A DNA stretch of 64,000 nucleotides from Bacillota bacterium. Its GTDB lineage: Bacteria; Bacillota; Bacilli; Alicyclobacillales; SLC66. Below are positions 1 to 8,993 of this stretch, in pieces (position 1 is the stretch's first letter; each line of letters opens with the position of its first letter). The DNA is taken from NCBI GenBank assembly GCA_021820975.1, contig JAKADA010000007.1:1-64000 (forward strand). The letters are read 5' to 3'. The translations under genes and the position numbers were made by a program. The notes under the pieces were generated by a model that worked only from the letters and a program-made list of their open reading frames with translations, was not told the origin of the DNA and did no database searches.

Positions 1-695
1 TGGGTCATATCGGCTATTTTTTGTACATCTTCAATCGTCCCAAAAAAATTAGGATACTGAATAATACAGGCTGCCACATCATCTGACAGTGCCTGTTGTA
101 AGAGATCGAGGTCCGTTTGAAAGTAATTCATTGGTACTTGAACAATGTCTGCATTTTGCCCTTTGGCGTAAACTGACAGCACGGCATGCGATTCTGGATG
201 CACCGTTTGACTAATCACGATACGGTTTCTTCGTGTCGATGAACATGCCATAAGAGCTGCTTCCCCGACGGCCGTTTGCACATCGTACAAGGAGGCATTG
301 GCTGCTTGCATGCCAAATAACGTTGCTGTGAGGCTCTGATATTCAAAAATGGCTTGTAAAATGCCTTGACTAATCTCAGGCTGATACGGCGTGTAGGCAG
401 TATAGAATTCGGAGCGCGAAATAACAGCCTCAACAGCACTCGGAATATAATGTTGGTACGCACCTGCACCTAAAAATGAAATGACATCATCCAATTTTTT
501 ATTGCGATTGGCAAGCTCATTGAAGTTGCGAAAAAGCTCCCATTCACTAAGTCCTTTGGGCAAGTTCAAAGGACGCTGCAAGCGAACTTTTTCAGGAATA
601 TCTGAAAATAATTGCTCCGTTGTGGTAAGCCCCAACGTTTGCAACATCACGTCTCGATCATGTTGCGTCATAGGTAAATAACCGAATGAGTTCAC
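1..695 (-). CDS. gcvPA: Glycine dehydrogenase (decarboxylating) subunit 1, N-terminal part
   Basis: This is the N-terminal half of the PLP-dependent P-protein of the glycine cleavage system; the rest lies beyond the left edge. About 231 residues are visible and the frame is open to base 1. The start is GTG at 693-695, preceded by GGAGGAC, and the protein opens VNSFGYLPMT as GcvPA proteins do. The family stretch SRSEFYTAYTPYQPEISQG is present. The gene lies 23 bp downstream of gcvT and is probably in the same riboswitch-controlled operon. P-protein decarboxylates glycine and passes the aminomethyl group to the lipoyl H-protein. Confidence 0.93.
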   Translation of the reverse strand, partial: MNSFGYLPMTQHDRDVMLQTLGLTTTEQLFSDIPEKVRLQRPLNLPKGLSEWELFRNFNELANRNKKLDDVISFLGAGAYQHYIPSAVEAVISRSEFYTAYTPYQPEISQGILQAIFEYQSLTATLFGMQAANASLYDVQTAVGEAALMACSSTRRNRIVISQTVHPESHAVLSVYAKGQNADIVQVPMNYFQTDLDLLQQALSDDVAACIIQYPNFFGTIEDVQKIADMT

Positions 696-718
696 CGACT
701 GTCCTCCGCTTCTTTTTA

Positions 719-1810
719 TCATAACGACCTGCGATAAAACGGTGTCTTGACAACTTGAGCCTGCATCTTTTTCCCACGTACATCGACTTCAAGGGTTTGT
801 CCAATCTCAGTTAACGCTGGCGGTAACAGGGCCAGCGCAATACTTTTTTGCAAGGTGGGTCCGAAAGTTCCACTCGTAACGTATCCTACTACCTGATCAT
901 CGCCAAAAATTTCCGCTTGTTCACGCGCTATCGAACGTCCTGTCAAAGCTATACCAGCGGCTTTACGCGAGAGACTTTGCTGTTTTTGTAAAAGCAAAGC
1001 ATCCCTACCAATAAAATCTTTTGCATCAAGTTTTACAAAAGGAGATAATCCTGCTTCTAAAGGAGAAATATCATCAGTCAATTCATGTCCATACAAAGGA
1101 AGTCGCGCTTCAAGACGCAAAGTATCGCGAGCACCAAGTCCCACAGGAACGATACCTTCTACCTGCCCAGCTTCTAGTAAAGCAACAAAAACATCCATAG
1201 CATCTGCTGCATCAATATATAATTCAAAACCATCTTCACCTGTATACCCCGTTCTCGAGATAAGACATTGACGACCATGCACGCGTACGTCCTGATCAAA
1301 GCCATAATACGGGAGCGAAGATAGATCTTTATCTGTTACTGTTTTTAAAACATCCAAAGCTTTTGGCCCTTGCAAAGCAAGCAAAGCAACATCATCAGAA
1401 CGATCAATTACATGGCTTTTTGCATGGCGCGAAATCCATGCCAAGTCTTTGAAACGATTACTCGCATTAACCACAAGTAAAAATCGATCGAAGGCAAGTC
1501 GATAGACCAAAATATCATCCACAGTACCTCCATGTTCATTGCACATCGGCGAATACATCGCATGTGATACCTTAAGACGTGAAGCATCATTGGTGATCAG
1601 CTTCTGCACATCAGAAAGTGCATCAGGGCCTGATAGCTCGATTTCACCCATGTGAGACACATCAAAGAGCCCCACTGCAGTTCGCACAGCTACATGTTCC
1701 TTCATAATGCCGGAAAATTGTACGGGCATATCAAAACCTGCAAAATCCACCACTTTTGCGCCGTACAAATGGTACAGAGAATAGAGCGGCGTTCGCTTAT
1801 TTTGCGCCAC
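719..1810 (-). CDS. gcvT: Aminomethyltransferase (glycine cleavage T-protein)
   Basis: T-protein transfers the methylene carbon from aminomethyl-lipoyl H-protein to tetrahydrofolate and releases ammonia. The 363-residue protein has family length and carries FDVSHMGE near residues 49-56 and [14 protein letters not shown] in the middle, typical of the folate-binding GcvT fold. The start is GTG at 1808-1810 behind AGGGGGA; an ATG two bases upstream is out of frame. It is the first gene after the tandem glycine riboswitch and its terminator, so it should be expressed when glycine is high. gcvPA follows. Confidence 0.97.
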   Translation of the reverse strand: MAQNKRTPLYSLYHLYGAKVVDFAGFDMPVQFSGIMKEHVAVRTAVGLFDVSHMGEIELSGPDALSDVQKLITNDASRLKVSHAMYSPMCNEHGGTVDDILVYRLAFDRFLLVVNASNRFKDLAWISRHAKSHVIDRSDDVALLALQGPKALDVLKTVTDKDLSSLPYYGFDQDVRVHGRQCLISRTGYTGEDGFELYIDAADAMDVFVALLEAGQVEGIVPVGLGARDTLRLEARLPLYGHELTDDISPLEAGLSPFVKLDAKDFIGRDALLLQKQQSLSRKAAGIALTGRSIAREQAEIFGDDQVVGYVTSGTFGPTLQKSIALALLPPALTEIGQTLEVDVRGKKMQAQVVKTPFYRRSL

Positions 1811-1840
1811 ATTTTCGTCCCCCTTTTACATGGAATCCAT

Positions 1841-1876
1841 AAAAAAGCAAAAAGAGATACCGATGATCGGTATCTC
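1841..1876 (-). terminator. Intrinsic terminator of the glycine riboswitch
   Basis: On the minus strand an 11-bp complementary pair (GAGATACCGAT/ATCGGTATCTC, 1854-1876) is followed by a broken T-run. It lies between the second glycine aptamer and gcvT, where the expression platform should be. Part of its 5' arm adjoins the end of aptamer 2, so glycine binding could prevent its formation. Switch direction is inferred from the family. Confidence 0.8.
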
Positions 1877-2100
1877 CTCTGTCCGCTTACCTGAGAGTTC
1901 GACTGAAAAACGCGTTGCATTGATTCTTCAGCTTTCCCCGTGGGTGGTCATCACATTCATGACTCTCTCCAGAGTTGCGTCCAATCGCAGTTGCTCTTAC
2001 CTGAGAGATTCACGTCCGAACCGCTTCGTACGTTTGCTCCTTCGGCGACAACCTGATCAGGTTGCACTCTCCTGCGATTCTCATTCGCTTTGATGAACTT
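1868..2100 (-). promoter_or_regulatory. Tandem glycine riboswitch upstream of gcvT
   Basis: Read on the minus strand, two aptamer-like halves are visible. The first has GTCGCCGAAGGAGCAAAC and AATCTCTCAGGTAAGAGC followed by CTGGAGAGAG. The second has CACGGGGAAAGCTGAAGAA and CGAACTCTCAGGTAAGCG followed by ACAGAGGAGA. These are hallmark segments of the cooperative glycine riboswitch. A TATACT -10-like box lies at 2108-2113 just upstream. Gene context (gcvT, gcvPA) agrees with the ligand. Confidence 0.92.
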
Positions 2101-2193
2101 ACGATAAGTATACTGGGTTTGCCTCGTAATTTCCAGATCATATCTCGGACATACTGATAACATACCAGCCAATGGTCCAATGGGAGTGACGCT

Positions 2194-3849
2194 ATGTATA
2201 CTTATCAACAGCACGATGACTTACGGACGACCCTTGCGACACATGGTGATATGCCCATGGGTAAATGGAGCCTGTTTCAATTAGCCTACGAAGCGGAACG
2301 TCAGTCATTATCACAGACTTTTGATGAGTTAACCTGCTTATCTGTGTTGCCTGCTATGGTTCCCTATGAGCATCAGGTGCAAACTGCCCGACGAGTTATT
2401 CAAGAATTGCATGGGCGTGCCCTCTTAGCCGATGAAGTTGGGCTTGGTAAAACCATTGAAGCGGGTTTAGTGCTAAAGGAGTATGTGCTTCGCGGTCTAG
2501 TCAAAAAAGCATTAATCTTGGTGCCAGCTTCACTCGTTTTGCAATGGACACGGGAGTTAAACGAAAAATTTGCAATACCCGCTTTTGCTCAAAGAAATGC
2601 CTGGTCTTGGACCACATATGATATCCTGGTCGCTTCCATGGACACGACAAAACGTGAACCCCATCGAGCGGAAGTTCTCTCTCAAGAATATGACATGGTG
2701 ATTGTGGACGAGGCACATAAACTAAAAAATAGCAAAACACGAAATTGGCAATTGATCAATCAAATGCGTAAAAAATACCTTCTCTTATTGACCGCAACAC
2801 CGGTACAAAATGATATGAAAGAACTCTACAATCTCATTACTTTGCTACGACCGGGACAATTAGGTAATCAAACGGTTTTTGCTAAAAACCATATACAAAA
2901 GAACCGTCAGCCTAAAAATCCGGAGGTATTGCGATCCATGGTGCAGGAAGTTATGGTGCGCAATCAGAGACGGCAATCATCTGTTGAATTCACGACAAGA
3001 CACGTTGAGACCATTACGATTGAACTCTCAGCAAAGGAGAGAAATCTGTACATCGAAGTGACTGAATTTATTAAAGAAGCATACCAAAAGCGAAAGGAAT
3101 CACATCGTAGCATACTTTCACTAATTACCCTACAACGCGAAATTTGCAGTAGTTCCTATGCATGCATGTGTACTCTTGAGACAATGATGAAAGATAAGCG
3201 CATTACAATAGAAGAACAGTTGCGTTTGCAAGAGCTCTATCACATGGCAGAATCGATTCCAAGTTATTCCAAAGTTGAACGTGTTGTTGATCTTGTACAA
3301 CAAATTCAGGATAAAGTTATTATCTTCACCGAGTATCGCGCAACGCAAGATTTTCTCTTGTATATGCTGCAACAATCAGGCATTAAGGCTGTGCTGTTTC
3401 GCGGTGGATACAAGCGGGGCAAAAAAGATTGGATGAAGGACTTATTTGAGCACCGCGCGCAAGTGCTGATCGCCACAGAAGCGGGAGGCGAGGGTATTAA
3501 TCTGCAGTTTTGTAATCAAGTTATCAACTTTGATTTACCATGGAATCCCATGCGTATTGAACAACGAATTGGGCGCGTTCATCGACTTGGTCAAACGCGC
3601 CCAGTATATATTCGCAATTTTTCTACGCTTGGAACAATCGAAGAACACATCGTATCATTATTGCAAGATAAAATTCACATGTTTGAATCAGTTATCGGTG
3701 AACTCGACGTTATATTAGGACCAAAATCATTTGAAACTGACCTCATGGAAACTTTTATGACGAGTCAAGGTCAGGATGAAATTTCCGCGCGCCTCACCGC
3801 CTTGTCACTTCGTGTTCGAAATATAGAGATGGAAAGGACATCACCATGA
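2194..3849 (+). CDS. yqhH: SNF2/RapA-type DEAH helicase (YqhH-like)
   Basis: This is a 551-residue superfamily 2 ATPase with two RecA lobes and no obvious extra domain. Motif I is DEVGLGKT (about 80-87), the DEAH box lies near 170-174, TATPVQN near 200-206, and motifs V/VI EAGGEGINLQF and QRIGRVHRLGQ near 430 and 460. DEVGLGKT and the RIGRVHRLGQ signature place it in the RapA-like SNF2 group. It is divergent from gcvT across the glycine riboswitch, the arrangement of yqhH in B. subtilis. The next gene overlaps by 4 bp. Remodelling of RNA polymerase or DNA-protein complexes is only inferred. Confidence 0.88.
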   Translation: MYTYQQHDDLRTTLATHGDMPMGKWSLFQLAYEAERQSLSQTFDELTCLSVLPAMVPYEHQVQTARRVIQELHGRALLADEVGLGKTIEAGLVLKEYVLRGLVKKALILVPASLVLQWTRELNEKFAIPAFAQRNAWSWTTYDILVASMDTTKREPHRAEVLSQEYDMVIVDEAHKLKNSKTRNWQLINQMRKKYLLLLTATPVQNDMKELYNLITLLRPGQLGNQTVFAKNHIQKNRQPKNPEVLRSMVQEVMVRNQRRQSSVEFTTRHVETITIELSAKERNLYIEVTEFIKEAYQKRKESHRSILSLITLQREICSSSYACMCTLETMMKDKRITIEEQLRLQELYHMAESIPSYSKVERVVDLVQQIQDKVIIFTEYRATQDFLLYMLQQSGIKAVLFRGGYKRGKKDWMKDLFEHRAQVLIATEAGGEGINLQFCNQVINFDLPWNPMRIEQRIGRVHRLGQTRPVYIRNFSTLGTIEEHIVSLLQDKIHMFESVIGELDVILGPKSFETDLMETFMTSQGQDEISARLTALSLRVRNIEMERTSP

Positions 3850-4679
3850 CAGAGACAGTGCAACGCAACTTGTACGACTTTTGTCACCGTTACTTTAAGC
3901 ACATAGGCGCTACGATATTACCAAGCGCTTACGGCACCTTAACAGTCGAATTACCTCGCGATATAGATAAAGAGCTTACAGATCGGCCATTTTATTGGAT
4001 GTGGGTCGACGCAATGAATGAGACGCCGCCAAACACCGTGTTGCATCTTGTCTTTGAAAGATCTGAAGTACAGCCCAAAGATAGTGGGGACTTAAAACCG
4101 GAAAGCATGACACCAGGGTGCTACCGTATGCAGCGAATCTTACAAAGTGCCAAAACGCACGGTATGTTTGCAGCAGCCTATGAACAAGCTCAAGTATTGT
4201 CACCATTTGCTCTGTTTATCGCCAAAGTATCCTTTGTCTCCGATTTACGTCAGGACTTTCTGGAATCATACGCGATTGATCTACGCAATTTCCAGATATA
4301 TGGCGACGTTATGAATGATCTCTTACATCGTGATTTACGCGACGACCGACCGCCTGCAGCCAATGTCCTTCCTATTGCCATCAACATGGATCAATTATTC
4401 CATATCATCTATCAATGTATTGAACTCGATGTACGTGTACGCGATCATTCCTGGGCGAAGGATGCTAGAAATCGTCTAAACAGCGAACTGAATCGGCTCG
4501 ACGCCTACTATGATAGCGTTCTTGCTACGAGTCATCTTGACGCTGAGCAGATTGCAAGCTATGCAGCCGAACGCGCACTTCGTAAAGCCGAGATCTTGTG
4601 GCGAACGGAGCCAAAAGTAGAAGTAAGGCTAACACAAATGGCACTCGTTTACTTGGCACAGCAGCCGAGTGACAGATAA
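3846..4679 (+). CDS. yqhG: YqhG family protein
   Basis: This 277-residue soluble protein matches the YqhG family by its N-terminal region, where residues around DIDKELTDRPFYWMWVD are the family hallmark, and by its place directly after the SNF2 helicase. The ATG overlaps the helicase stop (ATGA), so translation is probably coupled. The family has no assigned biochemical function. The constant pairing suggests a helicase partner, which is inference. It converges on dnaI with an 18-bp gap that shows no clear terminator. Confidence 0.82.
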   Translation: MTETVQRNLYDFCHRYFKHIGATILPSAYGTLTVELPRDIDKELTDRPFYWMWVDAMNETPPNTVLHLVFERSEVQPKDSGDLKPESMTPGCYRMQRILQSAKTHGMFAAAYEQAQVLSPFALFIAKVSFVSDLRQDFLESYAIDLRNFQIYGDVMNDLLHRDLRDDRPPAANVLPIAINMDQLFHIIYQCIELDVRVRDHSWAKDARNRLNSELNRLDAYYDSVLATSHLDAEQIASYAAERALRKAEILWRTEPKVEVRLTQMALVYLAQQPSDR

Positions 4680-4697
4680 ACGAAGGTACCACACATG

Positions 4698-5630
4698 TTA
4701 CGCATCCAAAAATTCCATAGTCGCTATCCTGAAGTCATCGCCTTCCAAATACGCCACTTGGCTCATGCCTATGATGCGGCTTTTTAAGGGATCAGTCACG
4801 CCAAGCAAATCTTGGGACACACTTTTGTATAAATCGGGTGGCGCAAAATTACTAGCAAAAAGAGTTGGCAATTTCGCAGAAAAACGATGATTGATGATGC
4901 GAAACATTTTTTCAAGTGTAAAGGAATTGGCGCGTTCTTGACCAACCTCGTCGATAGCGAGTACGGGTACTGTCGAAAACGCATCAAGCATCGGTTCAAT
5001 ATCCTGTGAATCGCCAATCATACTGCGCAAGTGATCAAACAGCGCCTCAGCTTGCACAAAGATACATGGGACACTTCGCTCTTCCAAGCGGTTAATCATG
5101 GCATGTAGCAGATGCGTTTTACCAACACCTGCCGGTCCGAAAATATAGAGTCCCTTATGAGCGTGACCAGCTTGGTACGTATTGGCTAAAGTCTCAGCAG
5201 CCTGATACATCTGCGGTTTCTTACGCTTTTGTACGTCTGGAAATGTGGTAAAGGTCATTTGTTTATCATAGGGACTTCTTTGTGTATAGACTTGAAATCG
5301 GGCAGCTTTTTTTACAGCCAGGTACTCCAGATAAGGTTTACAATGAGACGTTGTAACAATAAGGTTTCCCTGATACTCCGATAGATAATCGTACATACCC
5401 TTGGCATCGCCTAATTTACCACAAGCCACATAACCGAGACAATTGGAACAAGTACGTTCTTGCGCTAATTGATCTAATAATATTGGCTCAGCTTGTTGAA
5501 TAGCACGGTCTTCCACATTCAACATCGCTAATTGGGGAAGAGCTGTTCTCCATTGAACAGGAGTCATGGTAGACGTCTTACGTCCGACAGGCTTGCCGTC
5601 TAACAAATTGCCAAGTTTCTCCCATGTCAT
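4698..5630 (-). CDS. dnaI: Primosomal protein DnaI (replicative helicase loader)
   Basis: This AAA+ ATPase of about 310 residues loads the replicative helicase at oriC and at restarted forks. It has an N-terminal zinc-binding-like cluster CSNCLGYVACG with a later Cys (SHCKPY), Walker A GPAGVGKTH, Walker B VLAIDEVG and sensor-1 FASNFAPPD, as in DnaI. The start is the ATG at 5628-5630, which overlaps the asnB stop as ATGA; an upstream in-frame extension inside asnB has no family similarity. The neighbourhood is odd: dnaI normally follows dnaB, but here it is coupled to asnB. Confidence 0.85.
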   Translation of the reverse strand: MTWEKLGNLLDGKPVGRKTSTMTPVQWRTALPQLAMLNVEDRAIQQAEPILLDQLAQERTCSNCLGYVACGKLGDAKGMYDYLSEYQGNLIVTTSHCKPYLEYLAVKKAARFQVYTQRSPYDKQMTFTTFPDVQKRKKPQMYQAAETLANTYQAGHAHKGLYIFGPAGVGKTHLLHAMINRLEERSVPCIFVQAEALFDHLRSMIGDSQDIEPMLDAFSTVPVLAIDEVGQERANSFTLEKMFRIINHRFSAKLPTLFASNFAPPDLYKSVSQDLLGVTDPLKSRIIGMSQVAYLEGDDFRIATMEFLDA

Positions 5631-7537
5631 ACCATAATCTCCGCAAACATTTTTTCCCTTCTCAAGGCAACAAGAGGTGTTTCTTGCGATACAAAAACAC
5701 GAGATTGTTCTACATAAATTTGGTGCCACAACAAGAAAATAACGATCGCCCAAATTTTTCGAGCATGATCTCTCACACCCTGGCGGTGTTCTTCTAACAT
5801 AGTAAGCACATAGTCTTTATCAAACAAATCATCAAGTTGACACGACGCAATCAACTCATGCACAAATGTATAGTGCTCATTTCTAAGCCAGTTGCGTGTT
5901 GGCACAGGAAATCCCAGTTTTTTACGTTCGGCTACTTCTTTGGGTAAAATATCGCGCACGGCCTCGCGCAATACATACTTAGTCGAACCTTGCAATAAGC
6001 GATATCGACTGGGAATTTGTGCAGCAAATTCAAAGACTTCCTTATCAAGGAATGGAACACGTAACTCAAGGCTGTTTTTCATCGTCATCTTGTCTGCCTT
6101 CATTAAAATGTCTCCAGGCAACCAAGTATGCAAATCGACGTATTGCATTTTCGTCACGTCATCTGCATTCGCCACTTGATCATAAAAGGGTTTAGTCACA
6201 TTAAGTGATGATGACGAAGTGGCAGATCTCACAAAAGTGCGTTTTTCTTTTTCATTATAAAGATAGGCGTTACCAAAAAAGCGTTCTTCGACAGGTTTTG
6301 AACCCCGCATCAAAAAACTGCGCCCCTTCATACCAACAGGAAACATTTGAGCGACATCACCCAATGCTTTACGCATGCTAGGTGGCAAGAAATCAAACAT
6401 ATGAAGAGACAGTGGTTCTCTATAAATCGTGTAGCCGCCGAAAATTTCATCGGCACCCTCGCCAGATAATACAACAGTAACATGGGGACTTGCTAATTCC
6501 GCGACGAAATGGAGTGCTATCGCTGACGGATCTGCTACAGGTTCATCTTGATGGTAGACAAGGTTTGGCAACGCATCCAAATACGTTTTCGCACTAATGA
6601 TCGTGTCACGATGTTGCGTGTTTAGTAAGCGGGCAGTTTCCTTTGCATAAGCAATCTCACTTTGACCGCCTGCACCTTCAAACCCAACAGTAAATGTCTG
6701 CACATCTTCAAGTTCCCGTAAAAGAGCGACAATTGCACTGGAATCTACTCCAGAAGACAAAAACGCTCCCCTGGGTACATCGCTGACCATGTGCGCCCGA
6801 ACGGATTCGCGCAAACGTTCTGCCGTGCCGTTTATATAGTATTCGATAGGACGTTCTACGGGATCAAATTGCAATTGATAATAGCGCTTGCGTGTAATTT
6901 GCCCGCCCTTAACGATCATATAATGAGCAGGAGGCAATTTACTAATATCAGAAAACATCGTACGTGGTTCTGGCACGTACTGAAACGTGAGGTAATGCCA
7001 AAATGATTCGCGATCGATTTCTCGCGTTACACCTGGAACCGGTAATAAACCCTTAATTTCTGATGCAAATGCAAAAGTGTTTTCAGCCACCGTATAGTAT
7101 AGTGGTTTAATGCCAAATGGGTCGCGGGCTAGAAATAGCTGTTGCTTTTTCGCATCCCAAATAGCAAAAGCGAACATTCCACGTAGATGTTTTACGCAAT
7201 CTTCACCAAATTGTTCGTACAAATGAACGATTACTTCCGTATCTGCACCCGTCTTAAAGACATGACCATAACCACGTAACATTTCACGCAACGCTTGATA
7301 ATTATAAATTTCTCCATTAAATACAATCCAGATTGTTTCATCTTCATTCGCGAGCGGTTGATGACCCAAAGATAAATCGATGATTGCCAGACGGCGAAAT
7401 CCAAGGCTAACTGGACCATCGGTAAAATAACCTTCATCATCCGGTCCACGGTGGATGATGGCTGCTGACATGGCTTGTAGCACGTCAGTGTTTCCTGTGC
7501 CTCCGGAGCGATCCAAGAGACCTACAATTCCACACAC
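5627..7537 (-). CDS. asnB: Asparagine synthase (glutamine-hydrolysing), AsnO-like
   Basis: This 636-residue two-domain enzyme makes asparagine from aspartate with ATP and glutamine. Cys2 in MCGIVG is the glutaminase nucleophile (Ntn fold, residues 1 to about 200). The C-terminal synthetase domain carries the PP-loop variant SSGVDSSA near residue 260. The start is GTG at 7535-7537, 11 bp after an AGAGGGA ribosome site, and overlaps the end of aroK by 16 bp. The stop overlaps the dnaI start. B. subtilis AsnO (YisO) is the nearest named type, inferred from length and single-chain architecture. Confidence 0.93.
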   Translation of the reverse strand: MCGIVGLLDRSGGTGNTDVLQAMSAAIIHRGPDDEGYFTDGPVSLGFRRLAIIDLSLGHQPLANEDETIWIVFNGEIYNYQALREMLRGYGHVFKTGADTEVIVHLYEQFGEDCVKHLRGMFAFAIWDAKKQQLFLARDPFGIKPLYYTVAENTFAFASEIKGLLPVPGVTREIDRESFWHYLTFQYVPEPRTMFSDISKLPPAHYMIVKGGQITRKRYYQLQFDPVERPIEYYINGTAERLRESVRAHMVSDVPRGAFLSSGVDSSAIVALLRELEDVQTFTVGFEGAGGQSEIAYAKETARLLNTQHRDTIISAKTYLDALPNLVYHQDEPVADPSAIALHFVAELASPHVTVVLSGEGADEIFGGYTIYREPLSLHMFDFLPPSMRKALGDVAQMFPVGMKGRSFLMRGSKPVEERFFGNAYLYNEKEKRTFVRSATSSSSLNVTKPFYDQVANADDVTKMQYVDLHTWLPGDILMKADKMTMKNSLELRVPFLDKEVFEFAAQIPSRYRLLQGSTKYVLREAVRDILPKEVAERKKLGFPVPTRNWLRNEHYTFVHELIASCQLDDLFDKDYVLTMLEEHRQGVRDHARKIWAIVIFLLWHQIYVEQSRVFVSQETPLVALRREKMFAEIMV

Positions 7538-8070
7538 AATCTATTTCCCTCTTTCCGCATTCGCTTAGCTAAAATCGATGTCACGGCCGATCGAGCTTCC
7601 GTCGCACAAATTTTTTCATGAGCGAACCTGTACAGATCTTTTCGAGCCTGATACAAATCCTCAATCACTTGGGTTCGATCTATTGCTTGCGCGCGGTCTG
7701 TACCTTGCAGTAAAGGACGTTGTTGATCACCCGCTAAGCGCGCCATCACAAGATCAAGAGGCGTATCGATGTGCACAGTAAAACAATGTTGATCAAGGTA
7801 TTCTCTATTATCTTTCGATAAAACAGCACCAGCACCAGTCACCAAGACGGCTTGCTTTGCTGTGCAAGTATCAATAACATGATGAATCACGTCGCTTTCG
7901 AGTTGTCGAAAAACGGCTTCTCCCTTTGTTGCAAATAGGTCACGCACCGTGCAACCAACTTGCTGCTCCACGAGGGCATCAACATCAAAGCAGACAAATC
8001 CATACGATGTCGCAAGTAATCTTCCTATCGTAGACTTCCCCGTACCCGTAAAACCAATCAATGCAATCAC
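7522..8070 (-). CDS. aroK: Shikimate kinase
   Basis: This 182-residue P-loop kinase phosphorylates shikimate at the 3-hydroxyl in the chorismate pathway. Walker A is GFTGTGKS (6-13), followed by the DVDALVE region and the GEAVFRQLE substrate-arginine motif. The usual TGGGAV loop reads TGAGAV here, a Gly-to-Ala change in a normally invariant substrate-binding motif. It lies just downstream of the comG operon, a neighbourhood also seen in B. subtilis, and overlaps asnB. Confidence 0.9.
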   Translation of the reverse strand: MIALIGFTGTGKSTIGRLLATSYGFVCFDVDALVEQQVGCTVRDLFATKGEAVFRQLESDVIHHVIDTCTAKQAVLVTGAGAVLSKDNREYLDQHCFTVHIDTPLDLVMARLAGDQQRPLLQGTDRAQAIDRTQVIEDLYQARKDLYRFAHEKICATEARSAVTSILAKRMRKEGNRLCVEL

Positions 8071-8143
8071 GCCACAGCCACCTCACCCGAGGACTGATGC
8101 TCACACCCTACTTTAACACATTCACCTTCCCTGAGGCACCCAC

Positions 8144-8554
8144 TCAAGGATTTTCCGTAACTTGCGACAACTGCCCTGTTTGCGTATCGGCTAACGCTTG
8201 AATTGTTGCTGTGGCATCATCGTCACTATACGCATAAACTGCTAACCTTACACTTGATAGATTTTCTTGTACTATTGTATAAGAAAAAAAGCCTCCAGCA
8301 AGATCTTCGTGAGGGTTATCACGTACATAACCATGAAGCACCTCATACAAAGCCGTCTCAAGTCCCGCCCGAGCCAGGTCTTTTGCCTTGTCACTGGCGA
8401 GTTCTCGTGTCACTAACTCCCACGTAGTGTGTGACAATATCGTTAATGCCATGGACAATACAAAGACAATCGCAAGAACCATGACCGTAGACGGCAACGC
8501 AAATCCCTCACAATTTGGGCTTTCCCTCCAAAAATGCTGCTGACCATTCATCAT
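8144..8554 (-). CDS. comGG: ComGG-like minor pseudopilin
   Basis: This is the last gene of the seven-gene comG operon, about 136 residues. After a short leader it has a prepilin-like cleavage site G/FALPSTVMVLAIVF followed by a hydrophobic helix. The residue at +5 is Ser rather than the conserved Glu, as in GspK-type tip pseudopilins. The start is chosen at ATG 8552-8554, 10 nt after GAGGAG and inside the end of comGF; longer in-frame extensions have no ribosome site. The call rests mainly on position and leader. Confidence 0.75.
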   Translation of the reverse strand: MMNGQQHFWRESPNCEGFALPSTVMVLAIVFVLSMALTILSHTTWELVTRELASDKAKDLARAGLETALYEVLHGYVRDNPHEDLAGGFFSYTIVQENLSSVRLAVYAYSDDDATATIQALADTQTGQLSQVTENP

Positions 8555-8993
8555 GGAATGTAAACTCCTCACGGTTAAAATACACCGCCACCATAACTCC
8601 GACATGCGGCAAAATGGTATATTGCACTTTCGTCACACTCGTTGCCAAAATAGCCGTGCCGCTACCATCCACAGATTTGTAAACGATTCCAGATGATGGA
8701 TTGAAACGGTAGTCATTCACGATGCCATCGTCTCTCGTAATGAACAGTGTCGAACCATTCGCAGTTATCCCTTGCGCACTGTGAATATCACGCCTCAACG
8801 CAGCCTGAAACAAAAAAATATCGTGTTGTGTTAATAACTCGGCAATTGCCCGTCGATCTGTTTTTACATTTACCAAGAGCAAAGAGAGACAAGTCGTCAA
8901 AACAATCATAGTGACAGTCATCGCTACGATTGTTTCAACCAGAGAGAAGCCACATTGTGCTTTCGAGTTGAATTTACAATGATGTGATTTCAC
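8508..8993 (-). CDS. comGF: ComGF-like prepilin-type protein
   Basis: This 161-residue protein has a class III leader ending in CG/FSLVETIVAMTVTMIVL, with Glu at +5, followed by a soluble domain. It occupies the sixth place in the comG operon, and its length and leader agree with ComGF. The GTG start at 8991-8993 lies in the last codons of comGE, and no strong ribosome site is visible, so translation is likely coupled. It is a minor component of the transformation pseudopilus that takes up DNA. Confidence 0.8.
   Translation of the reverse strand: MKSHHCKFNSKAQCGFSLVETIVAMTVTMIVLTTCLSLLLVNVKTDRRAIAELLTQHDIFLFQAALRRDIHSAQGITANGSTLFITRDDGIVNDYRFNPSSGIVYKSVDGSGTAILATSVTKVQYTILPHVGVMVAVYFNREEFTFHDEWSAAFLEGKPKL

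Noticed and set aside
1810-1812. ATG start for gcvT
   Set aside because: It is out of frame; the in-frame start is the overlapping GTG at 1808-1810.
4669-4890. Plus-strand frame across the yqhG end and dnaI
   Set aside because: It is antisense to dnaI, has no family match and no ribosome site.
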